From Candidatus Bathyarchaeota archaeon (GTDB lineage Archaea; Thermoproteota; Bathyarchaeia; TCS64): a DNA stretch of 64,000 bases. The DNA lies in assembly GCA_002726865.1 (NCBI GenBank), contig PBSW01000031.1, forward strand, positions 1-64,000, in the 5' to 3' direction. The position numbers and the translations under genes are program-made. Shown one piece after another: positions 44,075 through 53,008 of this stretch. Numbering within the stretch: position 1 is the stretch's first letter; the number at the start of each line of letters is the position of its first letter. The notes beneath the pieces were generated by a model. The model was not told where the DNA came from, made no database searches, and saw only the letters and a list, made by a program, of their open reading frames with translations.

Positions 44075-44527
44075 ATGGATATCGAAGTCTACCTACAAGA
44101 GAAAGGGATCTGGCACAAATTCATTGAAAAATCAGAGACGGTACACACGGCTGACGCCTCCGAGGCCACGGGAATCGATCTCCACAGGATCACCAAGAAT
44201 CTTGTCTCCAAAACCCGGAAAGGGGAATACGTCTTGCTGGTTGTCCCAGGGGATAGGAGAGTCGATCTCAAAGCCGCGGCCAAGGCATTGGGTGCGAAGA
44301 AAGTGAGACTTATACCCTTTTTAGAGGCAGAAACCATTAGTGGATACCCCCCTGGGGGGACCCCGACCATCTTCCACAAAACCTTGATGAGGGTGGTTTT
44401 GGATAAGGAGCTGGCGGGCTTTAAGACGTTCTACTGCGGTGGTGGTTCTAATAATAGACTGCTTGAAGTCAGGGTCAACGATATAAAGCGTTTGACAGGC
44501 GCAATCGTGGCAGAGATCTCAACGTAG
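44075..44527 (+). CDS. YbaK/EbsC-family aminoacyl-tRNA deacylase
   Basis: A 150-residue editing-domain protein (YbaK/ProX superfamily) that hydrolyses mischarged tRNAs, such as Cys-tRNA-Pro or Ala-tRNA-Pro. Characteristic text: ETVHTADASEATGIDLHRI, ITKNLVSKTRKGEYVLLVVPG and the ISGYPPGGTPTIF loop, ending FYCGGGSNNRLLEV. The catalytic-site lysine region (LVSKT) is kept. Start ATG 44075 with a GGGAG-like ribosome-binding site about ten bases upstream. Confidence 0.9.
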   Translation: MDIEVYLQEKGIWHKFIEKSETVHTADASEATGIDLHRITKNLVSKTRKGEYVLLVVPGDRRVDLKAAAKALGAKKVRLIPFLEAETISGYPPGGTPTIFHKTLMRVVLDKELAGFKTFYCGGGSNNRLLEVRVNDIKRLTGAIVAEIST

Positions 44528-44843
44528 ATTACAAAGGTTTCATGGTTAGATCTGTCATAGACATTTGAGACTTCTATATTTGCGCGCGCGGGTTATTTGT
44601 CGTATCTAACAAAGATTTGGAAATATCTTTAGATCATATACTACGCGAGCTCAAAACCTTGAAAGGCAAGGAGTGAGATTAAATTAGAGGATTTTTAGGT
44701 CATACTTGGCCGCGTATTTTTTCAACAACAATATGGTCAAGGCCGAGGGGGAAATCGATCTCGTTGTGGTGGGCACGTCGCGCGCACTAACAGAGATTCC
44801 GAAAAGGAAAATCCTAATTCGTTCTAACACATAATAGACCGCT
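44528..44843. other. 316-base gap, no convincing gene
   Basis: A plus-strand frame from about 44687 to 44833 reads SYLAAYFFNNNMVKAEGEID and ends SNT with a stop 10 bases before dapA; an ATG inside it gives only 33 codons. A CGCGCGCG tract occurs near 44583. I see no RNA gene. Confidence 0.35.
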
Positions 44844-45782
44844 ATGGAGAAACTCAATATAGTGGGATCCTGGCCAGCACTGGTCACCCCCTTCAACGAT
44901 AACAATGAGGTCGACTACGACATCCTCCGTAACCTGATTGACTTCCAAGTGGAGAACGGGAGCAACGGGATACTCCTCCTCGGCTCCACAAGTGAGGCTA
45001 CTCTCCTAAGCCAAAGCGAGAGGATCAAGATCATAGACGAATCACTTGCTGCATCGAAGAATAGGGTCTCCGCCCTGGTAGGAGTCTCAGCATCCACTAC
45101 AAAACTTACCATTGAAAACGCCCGCTACGCCAAGGACGCCGGGGCCGATGGGGGGCTCATTGTCCAGCCCGGATACATCAAGCCGAGTCAGGAGGCCATC
45201 TACGGCTACTTCAAGGATGTCGCCGAGGCTGTGGACCTGCCCCTAGTAATCTACAATAACCCCTCGAGAACGGGGGTTAATGTGGAGGCAGAGACAGTGG
45301 CCCGACTAGCCCGCTTGGAGAACATCGTGGCACTAAAGGAGGCGGGACCCAACCCATACGGGGTCCTCAGGGTTGTTGAACTCACACGAGGGAGGCTGAA
45401 CGTATTATGCTGCGATTGCCCTAGCTACGCCCTCATCTTCCCTGTGCTCGCATCTGGGGGGAAGGGCACTAGTAACGTAACGGGCTCTATCGCCCCTCGA
45501 GAACTTGCGGTTCTTTCGAAGCCATGGGATAACTATGAGGACGTGGTGCGCTCCAAGGAGACCTTCTTTAGATTCTTCCCATTGATGCGGATGATGTATG
45601 TAGAGACGAATCCTGTGCCCCTTAAGGCAGCCCTGAACATGGTGGGAGCTAATGTGGGGAAACCCCGAAAGCCCCTTCAGGAGCTCGGAAAAAAGAACTC
45701 GGCAACCCTTAGGCATACAATGAAAAGGCTCGGGATTATAGACGAAAACTCGTATCAATTAGAGTTTTTTTCCAGAAAATGA
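44844..45782 (+). CDS. dapA: DapA-family lyase (dihydrodipicolinate synthase/aldolase-like)
   Basis: A 312-residue class I TIM-barrel lyase. It has GSWPALVTPFNDNNEVDYDI, LLLGSTSEATLLSQSE (the TTGE site reads STSEA), LPLVIYNNPSRTGVN with the catalytic Tyr, and NIVALKEAGPN with the Schiff-base Lys. The family makes 4-hydroxytetrahydrodipicolinate for lysine, or cleaves sugar acids and sialic acid. The dead sugar-acid dehydratase relics elsewhere raise the alternative of a 2-keto-3-deoxy sugar-acid aldolase. The DapA call is moderate; the fold is certain. Confidence 0.8.
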   Translation: MEKLNIVGSWPALVTPFNDNNEVDYDILRNLIDFQVENGSNGILLLGSTSEATLLSQSERIKIIDESLAASKNRVSALVGVSASTTKLTIENARYAKDAGADGGLIVQPGYIKPSQEAIYGYFKDVAEAVDLPLVIYNNPSRTGVNVEAETVARLARLENIVALKEAGPNPYGVLRVVELTRGRLNVLCCDCPSYALIFPVLASGGKGTSNVTGSIAPRELAVLSKPWDNYEDVVRSKETFFRFFPLMRMMYVETNPVPLKAALNMVGANVGKPRKPLQELGKKNSATLRHTMKRLGIIDENSYQLEFFSRK

Positions 45783-45965
45783 TTATATAACCGAACCTCT
45801 GAGAGCACGTATTCAAAGATCCCATACACCTTCCGCGATCAACCCAAGGTGCAAGGTCTTAGCTATTTCTCATAGGTGTTAAACGAAGCTGGGAAGTCTT
45901 TCATCTATGGAATTCCACTAGGAACTGGGGATAACGCCCTCGCCAGGGTGATTCCTCCAGTTGAT

Positions 45966-46736
45966 CTAAAACCTGTATCCTCCTGGGGAGAGCACCCCGT
46001 TAACATACACCCCTCCCTCTCCGTCTAAGGCGAAAAATCCCGCGGCTATCATCTGGATCGTCAGGGGGAAGATCACCCAATCTCCCTGTCTCTTCAGCTC
46101 TTCCTGATGCTCATCCACAGTAACACTGAGAAGGTGTTTATCCAGAGCCAGCTCCCTTAAGACGATCCCCTCTGGTAACCTGACTGGGATGGGCCTGGAG
46201 ACGACCAAGATCTCCCCATGATCCACTTTATCTCGGACCACATGGGTGCTTGCCCTGAGCTCGGATTCCCCTGCTAGGATGGCGTCCCTTATCACGTGAA
46301 TTCCTACGTATTTCCGTTCGTTTCCGTCAAGGAGTGAGAGATCAGCGGGATGGACATTTACTATCCTCCCTCTATAGGCCTCCAGGAGGGGCCATGTGGT
46401 GATGCTCATGTAGCCAGCGAGGGCAATGAGATCTATCCTATGAGGTGCCAATTTCTCTACAACTAGACGGTCATATTCAGGACGGAGGCTGAGGTCGGAC
46501 CTCTTTTCCCCTTTCTCCCTGTAAAAGTCCCGGATGTCCTCATACTCATAGGGTATACCATACTCATCCGCGATATCCTTAGCCCTACACCTTTTCTTCC
46601 CGTTCCTCAGAAGGCAACCATCTCGGACATCAGAGAAGATTAGGGAGACCTCGAAACGAGAGTCCTCCTCATAGGACCTCTCTATTATCCTCCTCGCGTT
46701 GGTTCCAGAACCGGAAACGAAGGAAGCCACCCGCAT
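45966..46736 (-). CDS. Phosphoribosylglycinamide formyltransferase-like protein (PurN family)
   Basis: About 256 residues from ATG 46736 (MRVASFVSGSGTNARRII). The phosphate-binding SGSGTN, LIALAGYMSI, IVNVHPADLSL (Asn and His of the active site) and RASTHVVRDKVDHGEI (Asp) match PurN. It is longer than usual (about 200): an extra RDGCLLRNGKKRCRAKD segment near residue 40 and a C-terminal extension after PVRLPEG. It may act in purine synthesis with N10-formyl-H4F or formate, or formylate another amine. An upstream ATG (46778) would add 14 residues. Confidence 0.8.
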   Translation of the reverse strand: MRVASFVSGSGTNARRIIERSYEEDSRFEVSLIFSDVRDGCLLRNGKKRCRAKDIADEYGIPYEYEDIRDFYREKGEKRSDLSLRPEYDRLVVEKLAPHRIDLIALAGYMSITTWPLLEAYRGRIVNVHPADLSLLDGNERKYVGIHVIRDAILAGESELRASTHVVRDKVDHGEILVVSRPIPVRLPEGIVLRELALDKHLLSVTVDEHQEELKRQGDWVIFPLTIQMIAAGFFALDGEGGVYVNGVLSPGGYRF

Positions 46737-46936
46737 TAACGTGTCTCCTTTAGGAGCGTAGATTAACGGGGGCCTCATACTCCCAAATTAACTCGATTTT
46801 CCATATAAGAATTGGCTGAGGGGTTTTCATTCAACCCCAATCACATTTGAGTCCAACTATATACTTTCAACACCCTCTCCAGAACAAGAACATACGAACA
46901 TCTTATAATAATAGAGGAGGATTTCACCCAATATCC

Positions 46937-47080
46937 ATGGCCAAAGAGACTCGCATAGAAAATATCATTGTGATGAAGCCTATTCACAAAGCACTCTATC
47001 TATGTGAAACTTGCGACCACGTCGTACCCAAGACTGTGGTTTGCCTCTATTGCGGCGCCTTAATTCCCGCAAAGGATTGA
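46937..47080 (+). CDS. Small zinc-ribbon protein (47 aa)
   Basis: A 47-residue protein starting MAKETRIENIIVMKP, with LYLCETCDHVVPKTVVCLYCG forming a compact C-x2-C...C-x2-C zinc ribbon, then a short tail. The frame can be extended upstream to 46847 but the ATG at 46937 precedes the conserved-looking part. Such micro zinc ribbons are common in archaea, often of unknown role. It precedes the M55 peptidase gene by 49 bases on the same strand. Confidence 0.6.
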   Translation: MAKETRIENIIVMKPIHKALYLCETCDHVVPKTVVCLYCGALIPAKD

Positions 47081-47129
47081 GGGTGGCAACTGGTTTATAG
47101 TTCCTAAGTCAGGAATTATTCTGATCAGA

Positions 47130-47969
47130 TTGTCAACCAAGCCTAAACGAGTTTTTATAACAAACGACATGGAGGGGACTACCGGCGTTGTGGACTGGAG
47201 CCAAGTGGGCAGCGATCAATTGGAGTACGAAAAATACCGTAAGCTCATGGTCGGAGACCTGAATGCGGCGATCGACGGAGCCCTTGCCTCTGGAGTTAAG
47301 GAGATCACCATCTCCGACTCCCACGGTAGAATGAAGAACCTACATCCATGGGAGGTCAACGAGGCCGCAACACTGATCAGAGGCTCCCCGAAGCCCTTCA
47401 GTATGATGGCGGGAATAAGCGACGAGTTTGACGCAGCTCTATTTGTGGGATACCATGCCCGAAGGGGGACCCCTAACGCGGTTCTCTGCCATACCTACAC
47501 CCTAGGGGTCATAGCAGTATATATCAACGGCATCGAATTAGGGGAGTTCGGGCTCAACGCGGCTCTTGCTGGGCACTATGGAGTCCCATCCATTTTCATC
47601 TCCGGGGACGCCGCAGTCGCCACAGAGGCTAAGGCCCTTATCCCTGAAATCAAAACTGCCGTCCTCAAGAAAGGCATGGGAAGGTACGCGGCTGAATGTA
47701 TCCACCCAGATAAGACGGGCCCAATTATCAGGAAAATGGTCTCAGAGGCTCTCATAAGCTATGAGGAAATTGAACCTTTCAGATTGGAAACCCCCGTGAA
47801 ACTTCAGGTTGAACTGGTATCTGCAACGAGTGCCGATGCTGCCTCTATCCTGCCTTATATAGAAAGGCTTGATGGAAGAACAGTGGCGGCGGTCTTCGAT
47901 GACTACCCGACGGCGTATCGCGGGCTCAACGGCATCTTCTATCTGGCGAGTGGTGCTGAGCGACGCTGA
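47130..47969 (+). CDS. M55 family D-aminopeptidase (DppA-like)
   Basis: A 279-residue zinc peptidase. KRVFITNDMEGTTGVVDWSQ (metal-binding DxE), ITISDSHGRM, AALFVGYHARRG and VLCHTYTLGVIAVYINGI are the M55 signatures with their Asp, Glu and His ligands. DppA cleaves D-alanyl peptides; archaeal members probably degrade short peptides. Start TTG 47130. It fits the peptidase-rich character of the window. Confidence 0.92.
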   Translation: MSTKPKRVFITNDMEGTTGVVDWSQVGSDQLEYEKYRKLMVGDLNAAIDGALASGVKEITISDSHGRMKNLHPWEVNEAATLIRGSPKPFSMMAGISDEFDAALFVGYHARRGTPNAVLCHTYTLGVIAVYINGIELGEFGLNAALAGHYGVPSIFISGDAAVATEAKALIPEIKTAVLKKGMGRYAAECIHPDKTGPIIRKMVSEALISYEEIEPFRLETPVKLQVELVSATSADAASILPYIERLDGRTVAAVFDDYPTAYRGLNGIFYLASGAERR

Positions 47970-48149
47970 GCAGGCTATCTCTCTTCCCTTCTTTTTTCTA
48001 GTTTAAGCTGCAGCTCTTCTCAAAATTCACCGGAAAGATCATGGTCTCTGAGGCGCGCAAGACAACGTTTTTCAAATAATCATAAAATCCATTTTTTTTG
48101 GTGCAATAGACTTATATTTTAACTAGGGGAAAGGTGCGGTGAGTTAAAA

Positions 48150-48524
48150 ATGACACTGATATTTAATCCGGCAAGCAACGGCCTTGCAAAGGTTTTTCGC
48201 GACTATCAAGAAGAAGCCTTGAGGTTCGTTTGGGAAAGAAAAGAGGAGGGCGCCATCTCGAGAGAGGTCTGGACCCGTGTTAACGAAAAGCTTGTTGGTA
48301 AAACGATCAGCCGTGCATCAATAATCAACTTCCTCAACGCCATGGTGGAAGAGGGCGTCCTAGACTATAATGAGAAAACAGGTAAAGGAGGGTATCATAG
48401 GGTTTATAGGCCAAAGCTCAATGAGGCCTCTTTCAAAAAGTATGTTGCACAGACCGTGATATCTAGCCTCATGAGGGACTTCCCCAACGAGACAACAGAA
48501 GCCATTAAAGAGATCATTTCCTAA
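48150..48524 (+). CDS. Winged-helix transcriptional regulator (BlaI/CopY-like)
   Basis: A 124-residue regulator with a winged helix typical of BlaI/MecI-like repressors: YQEEALRFVWERKEEGAISR, then VNEKLVGKTISRASIINFLN and MVEEGVLDYNEKTGKGGYHR. The C-terminal helix ISSLMRDFPNETTEAIKEI suggests dimerisation. Targets unknown. ATG 48150, with a T-rich upstream promoter-like sequence. Confidence 0.75.
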   Translation: MTLIFNPASNGLAKVFRDYQEEALRFVWERKEEGAISREVWTRVNEKLVGKTISRASIINFLNAMVEEGVLDYNEKTGKGGYHRVYRPKLNEASFKKYVAQTVISSLMRDFPNETTEAIKEIIS

Positions 48525-48717
48525 TAGTCAAAACCAAATACCTCTTCGGCGTTTCTCTAAATCGTGCGCTTCTCTGAGCTCAAACTATCCGGAGATTAAC
48601 TTCGGGGATAAATCCATCTAAAAGCCCATGTAACGGAGATAGGAGATAAAGGAAAAAGTGTATCCAGCTATAGAGGGACACCTCTCCCTCCACCTGTTTA
48701 TAGCGGCGCGGGAGCCT

Positions 48718-49050
48718 ATCCCTTGAGGAGGATGTCAAACTACTCAGAGGGAAATCTAAGTCTCAAGCAATTGCTAGAGACGGAACATACGACCCTGATG
48801 TTTTTGATAGCCTCAGGAGACTTAAATTAATCTTTTAGGGGGTCTGTGCCGTTGGAAAGTCTCTATCCCAGGATGCTGAGGCGATAGATTGCGGTGTTGC
48901 AGACCTTTTCTGGAGCAGTTATACTTGGATCGCTGTCGCTGAAGAGGTAATCGATCTCCTCATAGTAGAGATGATCGCTTAGAATCATTTTTTGGAGCTG
49001 TTTTCGCATCCAAGAAGCTTCAAGGCCGTTTTCAAGGAACCGAGAGAATC
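48718..49050. pseudogene. Remains of two genes in a 630-base gap
   Basis: On the plus strand, 48718-48838 gives LEEDVKLLRGKSKSQAIARD then GTYDPDVFDSLRRL, ending TAG, reminiscent of HD/HD-GYP-type tails. On the minus strand, about 49045 to 48863 gives RFLENGLEASWMRKQLQKMI and then LYYEEIDYLFSDSDPSITAP, ending TAG. Both end with clean stops but have no intact starts. Families not certain. The parts 48525-48717 and 49051-49157 show nothing. Confidence 0.35.
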
Positions 49051-49157
49051 ATCAGGAACGTCGAGGAATACACCGCGTGGAATATTGGTGATTCCGTGGT
49101 TGGGGTTCCATACTGTATTTTTTTAGGAGAGAGTATAATTTAGTTAAGGAGAGTACC

Positions 49158-50729
49158 ATGGGATTGAAGAGATTGACCATACCATATGTTCTTGATGATC
49201 GTAGTAGAGGTCAACCTTTCACCAGGGAACTAGAACTCGCATCACTTTACATAGTGGGGGATACACGGAGAGGGACAGAAGCTCTGGAGGCCGCCTCCTT
49301 CGCGACTTACCCGATCCTTTTCAAGCTATACGACGGGGGATCATTAATGGTCGATCTCCTTGGACTTCATAAGACCAGCCTCAAATACGATATCATTCCT
49401 GACGTGGAGGCATTCATCAAAGCCATTAACAAGTTCTCAGTGGAGCCCAAGAAATATCTAAAAACGCTAAAGGGTCTCTCAGGTCATTTTAAAGATTTTA
49501 CAGGACAAGAAACACTGACGTTCAAAGGGCTTGTGGCCCATCCTCCAAACCCAAGGGAAATAAACTGTCTTCTAGAGAGGGCCAAGACGCAGGAGACAAA
49601 GGTTATTTCAGCAATCTTTAGCCCGATCCTAGGGAATAAAGAAGTCAAATCTGTCGTGAACTCTCTTAAAAAGCACAATAAAACACTTGAACAAGACCAG
49701 AAAACCCTAGAAAAGACTAAGAAGAGTCTTCAAGAGTCCCAAGATATAGCCCGGAAGGTATTGAGAGAGGAGAAATTAAACATCAACGATAGCAGCGCGA
49801 AGATCCAGGAACAATTGAAAAGGGCCATTGAGAAGAAGAGGGCCAGGCTCAAAAAGAAGATGAACAGAGAGACTGCCCGTGTCCGTGAGGCATACAAACG
49901 AAAGGTAGGTCCACTAAGGGAGGAGCGAACAAAACGCAAGAGAAAACTCACCCGGGCAGAGAAACGTATTTCCCGACTTAAGTCAGAAGATAGTAGAGAG
50001 AAGCTTGATTCAGAGAAAAAGTCCCTGATAGAGCAGAAGAAAAAGTTCGGGGAGCTTGAGAGGGCGGTAAAAAGCCTTCAGGAGGAGAGAGACGCTGAGA
50101 TCAAGGCCCTGACGGGCCAGTTCAAAGATGAGTTAAAAGGCGACGAGGAGAAGCTGGCTGATGAACGAAGCCAGACGTTAGACAGGCTCGAGGAGATCAA
50201 ATCCATTGAAGTAGAAATACTGGCTGAGGCAAAAGCGATCTCTGGTCAAATAGATTCCCTCAACCGGAGAAAGAAAAAAAAGCTTAAGGCCGTCGATAAA
50301 TATAAAATTGAGCTGGATGAGGGAGACCTAGAGATTTCTATACCTTTCTATGTCTTCCACTTCGGTCAGAAGAGGTTCGACTTCCATCCCCCGGTAGAGG
50401 TGGTGGATAGCCCCAGCCTCCTTTCAAGGTTCAGACTGATGCTAACGGATGGCTTAGAGAGTAAGGTGAGCAAGCTCATCAGGCCCAGGGGCGGGTTCTC
50501 GAATAGGTTCCTAGAGAGGGCGGTGAAGAGCCTGGGTAGGGATAACCCTGTGGGACGGGCATACCGTCAGGAGGCAGAGAGACTGAACCTTTTCCGAAGC
50601 AGGGAGGCGGTGGATCAGATTATGCTCGGGCTCGTGAGGCTCCGGCGGGGAGGATGGATAAATGATGGAGACTATATCCGGCTCCAGGAGGCCATCATTG
50701 ATCACATAGGTTCCATCTCCCAGCCCTAG
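49158..50729 (+). CDS. Large coiled-coil protein of unknown function (523 aa)
   Basis: Three parts are visible. Residues 1-160 form a globular alpha/beta domain starting GLKRLTIPYVLDDRSRGQPF. Residues about 170-390 are a long, extremely charged coiled coil (Lys/Glu/Arg-rich, for example RAIEKKRARLKKKMNR). Residues 395-523 form a second globular domain opening with LEISIPFYVFHFGQKRFDFHPP. No Walker, zinc or membrane motif is seen, so it is not an SMC/Rad50 ATPase. Two globular ends joined by a coil suggest a scaffold or tether. Start ATG 49158; purM follows after 55 bases. Not recognised. Confidence 0.8.
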   Translation: MGLKRLTIPYVLDDRSRGQPFTRELELASLYIVGDTRRGTEALEAASFATYPILFKLYDGGSLMVDLLGLHKTSLKYDIIPDVEAFIKAINKFSVEPKKYLKTLKGLSGHFKDFTGQETLTFKGLVAHPPNPREINCLLERAKTQETKVISAIFSPILGNKEVKSVVNSLKKHNKTLEQDQKTLEKTKKSLQESQDIARKVLREEKLNINDSSAKIQEQLKRAIEKKRARLKKKMNRETARVREAYKRKVGPLREERTKRKRKLTRAEKRISRLKSEDSREKLDSEKKSLIEQKKKFGELERAVKSLQEERDAEIKALTGQFKDELKGDEEKLADERSQTLDRLEEIKSIEVEILAEAKAISGQIDSLNRRKKKKLKAVDKYKIELDEGDLEISIPFYVFHFGQKRFDFHPPVEVVDSPSLLSRFRLMLTDGLESKVSKLIRPRGGFSNRFLERAVKSLGRDNPVGRAYRQEAERLNLFRSREAVDQIMLGLVRLRRGGWINDGDYIRLQEAIIDHIGSISQP

Positions 50730-50784
50730 GCCTAACCGCACTCGTCAATAACCTTAAGATAACAGACTCTATATTCTCGCCAAG

Positions 50785-51939
50785 ATGTCCCGATACAAGG
50801 CCCTTGGGGTTGACGTGAAAAAGGAGGGCATCCACGTCTTCAAAGGTGTCGTAAACAACCTTTACCCAGGAGCCTTCTGTGTTATCACCCGGGATCCAGA
50901 GAACCCTGAGAGGGGTCTTGTAGCCCACACTGACTCTGCTGGGAGCAAGCCCATCATAAGCTACCTAGGTTACAAAGAGTCAGGGGATCCCTCATGGTTT
51001 AAAGGGTTGGCCCAGGACGCCGTCGCGATGAACATCGATGACACCATCTGCGTCGGAGCTGAAGCCATTTCATTCATCGACTACATAGCATATAACCCGA
51101 TTCTCATCGAAAGGGTTGAGATGCTGGCAGCCCTCTCCCAGGGATTTGAGGGAACGTTTAAAAAACTAGAGGAGATTGGGCTACCCGTTTTATTCGGGGG
51201 CGGGGAGACCGCTGACCTCCCTGATCAGATGAAGACCTTAGATGTCTGCGGGGCTCTCTTTGCTAGAGTGGACCTAGAGAAAGCAGTAACGGGTTACCAG
51301 ATCTCCCCCGGGGATGTGATAGTGGGCCTACGGAGTGGCGGAAAAGTCAGCTATGAGAATGAAGTTAACAGTGGGATTATGTGCAATGGCCACACCCTCG
51401 CGAGAAACTGCCTTATGAGTGGAGAATACCTCGAGAAATATCCAGAGCTCGCACACCCGGACAGGGCAAGGTTCACGGGGAGTTATAACATCGACGATAA
51501 CCCGGTTGGGCTCGGCATGACCGTCGGTGAAGCCTTGACGTCACCCACCAGAATATTCGCCCCAATCGCAGCAAAGGTTTTGGAGAGTGTGGGAGACTCA
51601 GTTCACGGCATGGTCCATAACACGGGTGGAGGCCAGACAAAGTGCTTGAGCCTCGGGAATGGGGTAGATTATATCAAGAACACCCTACCGGAGCCTGATC
51701 CAATTTTCCACCTTATCCAAGGGGAGGGACATGTGGAGTGGAGGGAGATGTATGAGGACTTTAACATGGGGATAGGTTTCGAGTTCATCGTTGAGCCTGG
51801 AGTAGCCGAGGAAGTGATTAGGATCGCAGAGAACTTTGGCATAGGCGTCCAGGTCATCGGGCGCTGCGAAAAAAGTGAGGAGGGCAACACCCTCAAGATA
51901 ACATGCAAGTCAGACGAATTCCGTTATGCCCGTGATTGA
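50785..51939 (+). CDS. purM: Phosphoribosylformylglycinamidine cyclo-ligase family (PurM/AIR synthase)
   Basis: A 384-residue ATP-grasp-like PurM-fold enzyme. YKALGVDVKKEG, LVAHTDSAGSKPIISYLGY (usually DGVGTK), QDAVAMNIDDTICVGAEAIS with its Asp metal site, GGGETADLPDQM and VHNTGGGQTKCL follow family order. It makes AIR from FGAM in purine synthesis. The SAGSK in place of GVGTK and extra length are archaeal features. The neighbouring PurN-like gene (46 kb) is on the other strand. Start ATG 50785. Confidence 0.9.
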   Translation: MSRYKALGVDVKKEGIHVFKGVVNNLYPGAFCVITRDPENPERGLVAHTDSAGSKPIISYLGYKESGDPSWFKGLAQDAVAMNIDDTICVGAEAISFIDYIAYNPILIERVEMLAALSQGFEGTFKKLEEIGLPVLFGGGETADLPDQMKTLDVCGALFARVDLEKAVTGYQISPGDVIVGLRSGGKVSYENEVNSGIMCNGHTLARNCLMSGEYLEKYPELAHPDRARFTGSYNIDDNPVGLGMTVGEALTSPTRIFAPIAAKVLESVGDSVHGMVHNTGGGQTKCLSLGNGVDYIKNTLPEPDPIFHLIQGEGHVEWREMYEDFNMGIGFEFIVEPGVAEEVIRIAENFGIGVQVIGRCEKSEEGNTLKITCKSDEFRYARD

Positions 51940-52007
51940 TTATTAGACTTATTGAAAATTGGGTAAAATAATAAAGGGAATCCCCTATCTTTTCTCCTGA
52001 TTGATGA

Positions 52008-52901
52008 ATGATCGTCAACCTAGGTAGTGTAGCCCTCGATACAACCGAGACCCCCTTTAAGAGCGTATCCAGACTAGTCGGGGGCTCGGGTACCTATTCC
52101 AGCATTGCTGCAAGCTTCTTCGCCGAGTCGGGGCTGATCGGCATCATAGGGGACGATTTCCCGGAGGAATACATAAACCTCTTTAGAGAAAAGCTCGACC
52201 TCGCAGGCCTCGTGATCGGGGAAGGAAAGAGCTTCCATTTCGTCTCGAGCTTCGGATATGATCTGGGGGCCCGGACAACAATAGCCACGGAGCTAAACGT
52301 CTTTGGGGACTGGGATCCCATCGTACCCGAGGAGTACAGGAATGCAGAGTTCTTATACCTAGGCAATGTGGGCCCCCACCAGCAGCTCAGTGTCTTAGAG
52401 CAGGTGGACAGACCCCGCCTTACTGTAGCGGATACCATAGAGTACTGGATCAACACCGACAGGGCTGGGCTCATCGAGGTTATCTCTAGGGTCAACGGTA
52501 TGGTTCTCAATGACAATGAGGTGAGGCAGTTATGCCAGACCTCAAACCTGATCATGGGGGCTAAGGAGATCCTTGATTGGGGCCCGAGGTTTGTCATCGT
52601 CAAGAAGGGAGAACATGGCGCCATCCTCTTCACCCGAAAAAAGATCTTTCCCACTTGCGGCTATCCCTTGGAAAAGATTAGGGATCCTACAGGGGCAGGG
52701 GATTGCTTTGCAGGGGGATTTATGGGCCATCTAGCCCGAAGCGGGAGCCTGAACGAACCAGCCATGAGGGAGGCTGTGGTGTACGGTAATGTGATGGGCT
52801 CATTCGCGGTTGAGGAGTTCAGCATCAACAGGTTCATTCCTCTAACCATCAAGGATATTGAGAGACGTTACAATTTCTATAAATCAATGGTCTCTTTTTA
52901 A
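52008..52901 (+). CDS. PfkB family carbohydrate kinase
   Basis: A 297-residue ribokinase-fold kinase. VGGSGTYSSIAASFFAESG (about 24-42) is the substrate-binding region and DPTGAGDCFAGGF (about 225-237) the ATP anion hole with catalytic Asp. The substrate (sugar, nucleoside or sugar acid) cannot be told. It is 69 bases after purM and 107 bases before an IMPase gene, so a purine or sugar phosphate role is possible. Start ATG 52008. Confidence 0.88.
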   Translation: MIVNLGSVALDTTETPFKSVSRLVGGSGTYSSIAASFFAESGLIGIIGDDFPEEYINLFREKLDLAGLVIGEGKSFHFVSSFGYDLGARTTIATELNVFGDWDPIVPEEYRNAEFLYLGNVGPHQQLSVLEQVDRPRLTVADTIEYWINTDRAGLIEVISRVNGMVLNDNEVRQLCQTSNLIMGAKEILDWGPRFVIVKKGEHGAILFTRKKIFPTCGYPLEKIRDPTGAGDCFAGGFMGHLARSGSLNEPAMREAVVYGNVMGSFAVEEFSINRFIPLTIKDIERRYNFYKSMVSF

Positions 52902-53008
52902 CGGACTTGGTTCTTTGGTTATCAGTATTTCTCTATGAATCAGTTGGTTACTTTGGATCTCCTTGACTGAAAAAAGTTAACCATAAGGATACCATATGAT
53001 GACATAGT

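Noticed and set aside
44687..44833. Plus-strand coding-like stretch ending just before dapA
   Set aside because: Only 33 codons from its ATG and no recognisable motif; left as a gap note.
49158..50729. SMC/Rad50-like ATPase
   Set aside because: No Walker A, Walker B or signature motif at either end despite the long coiled coil.
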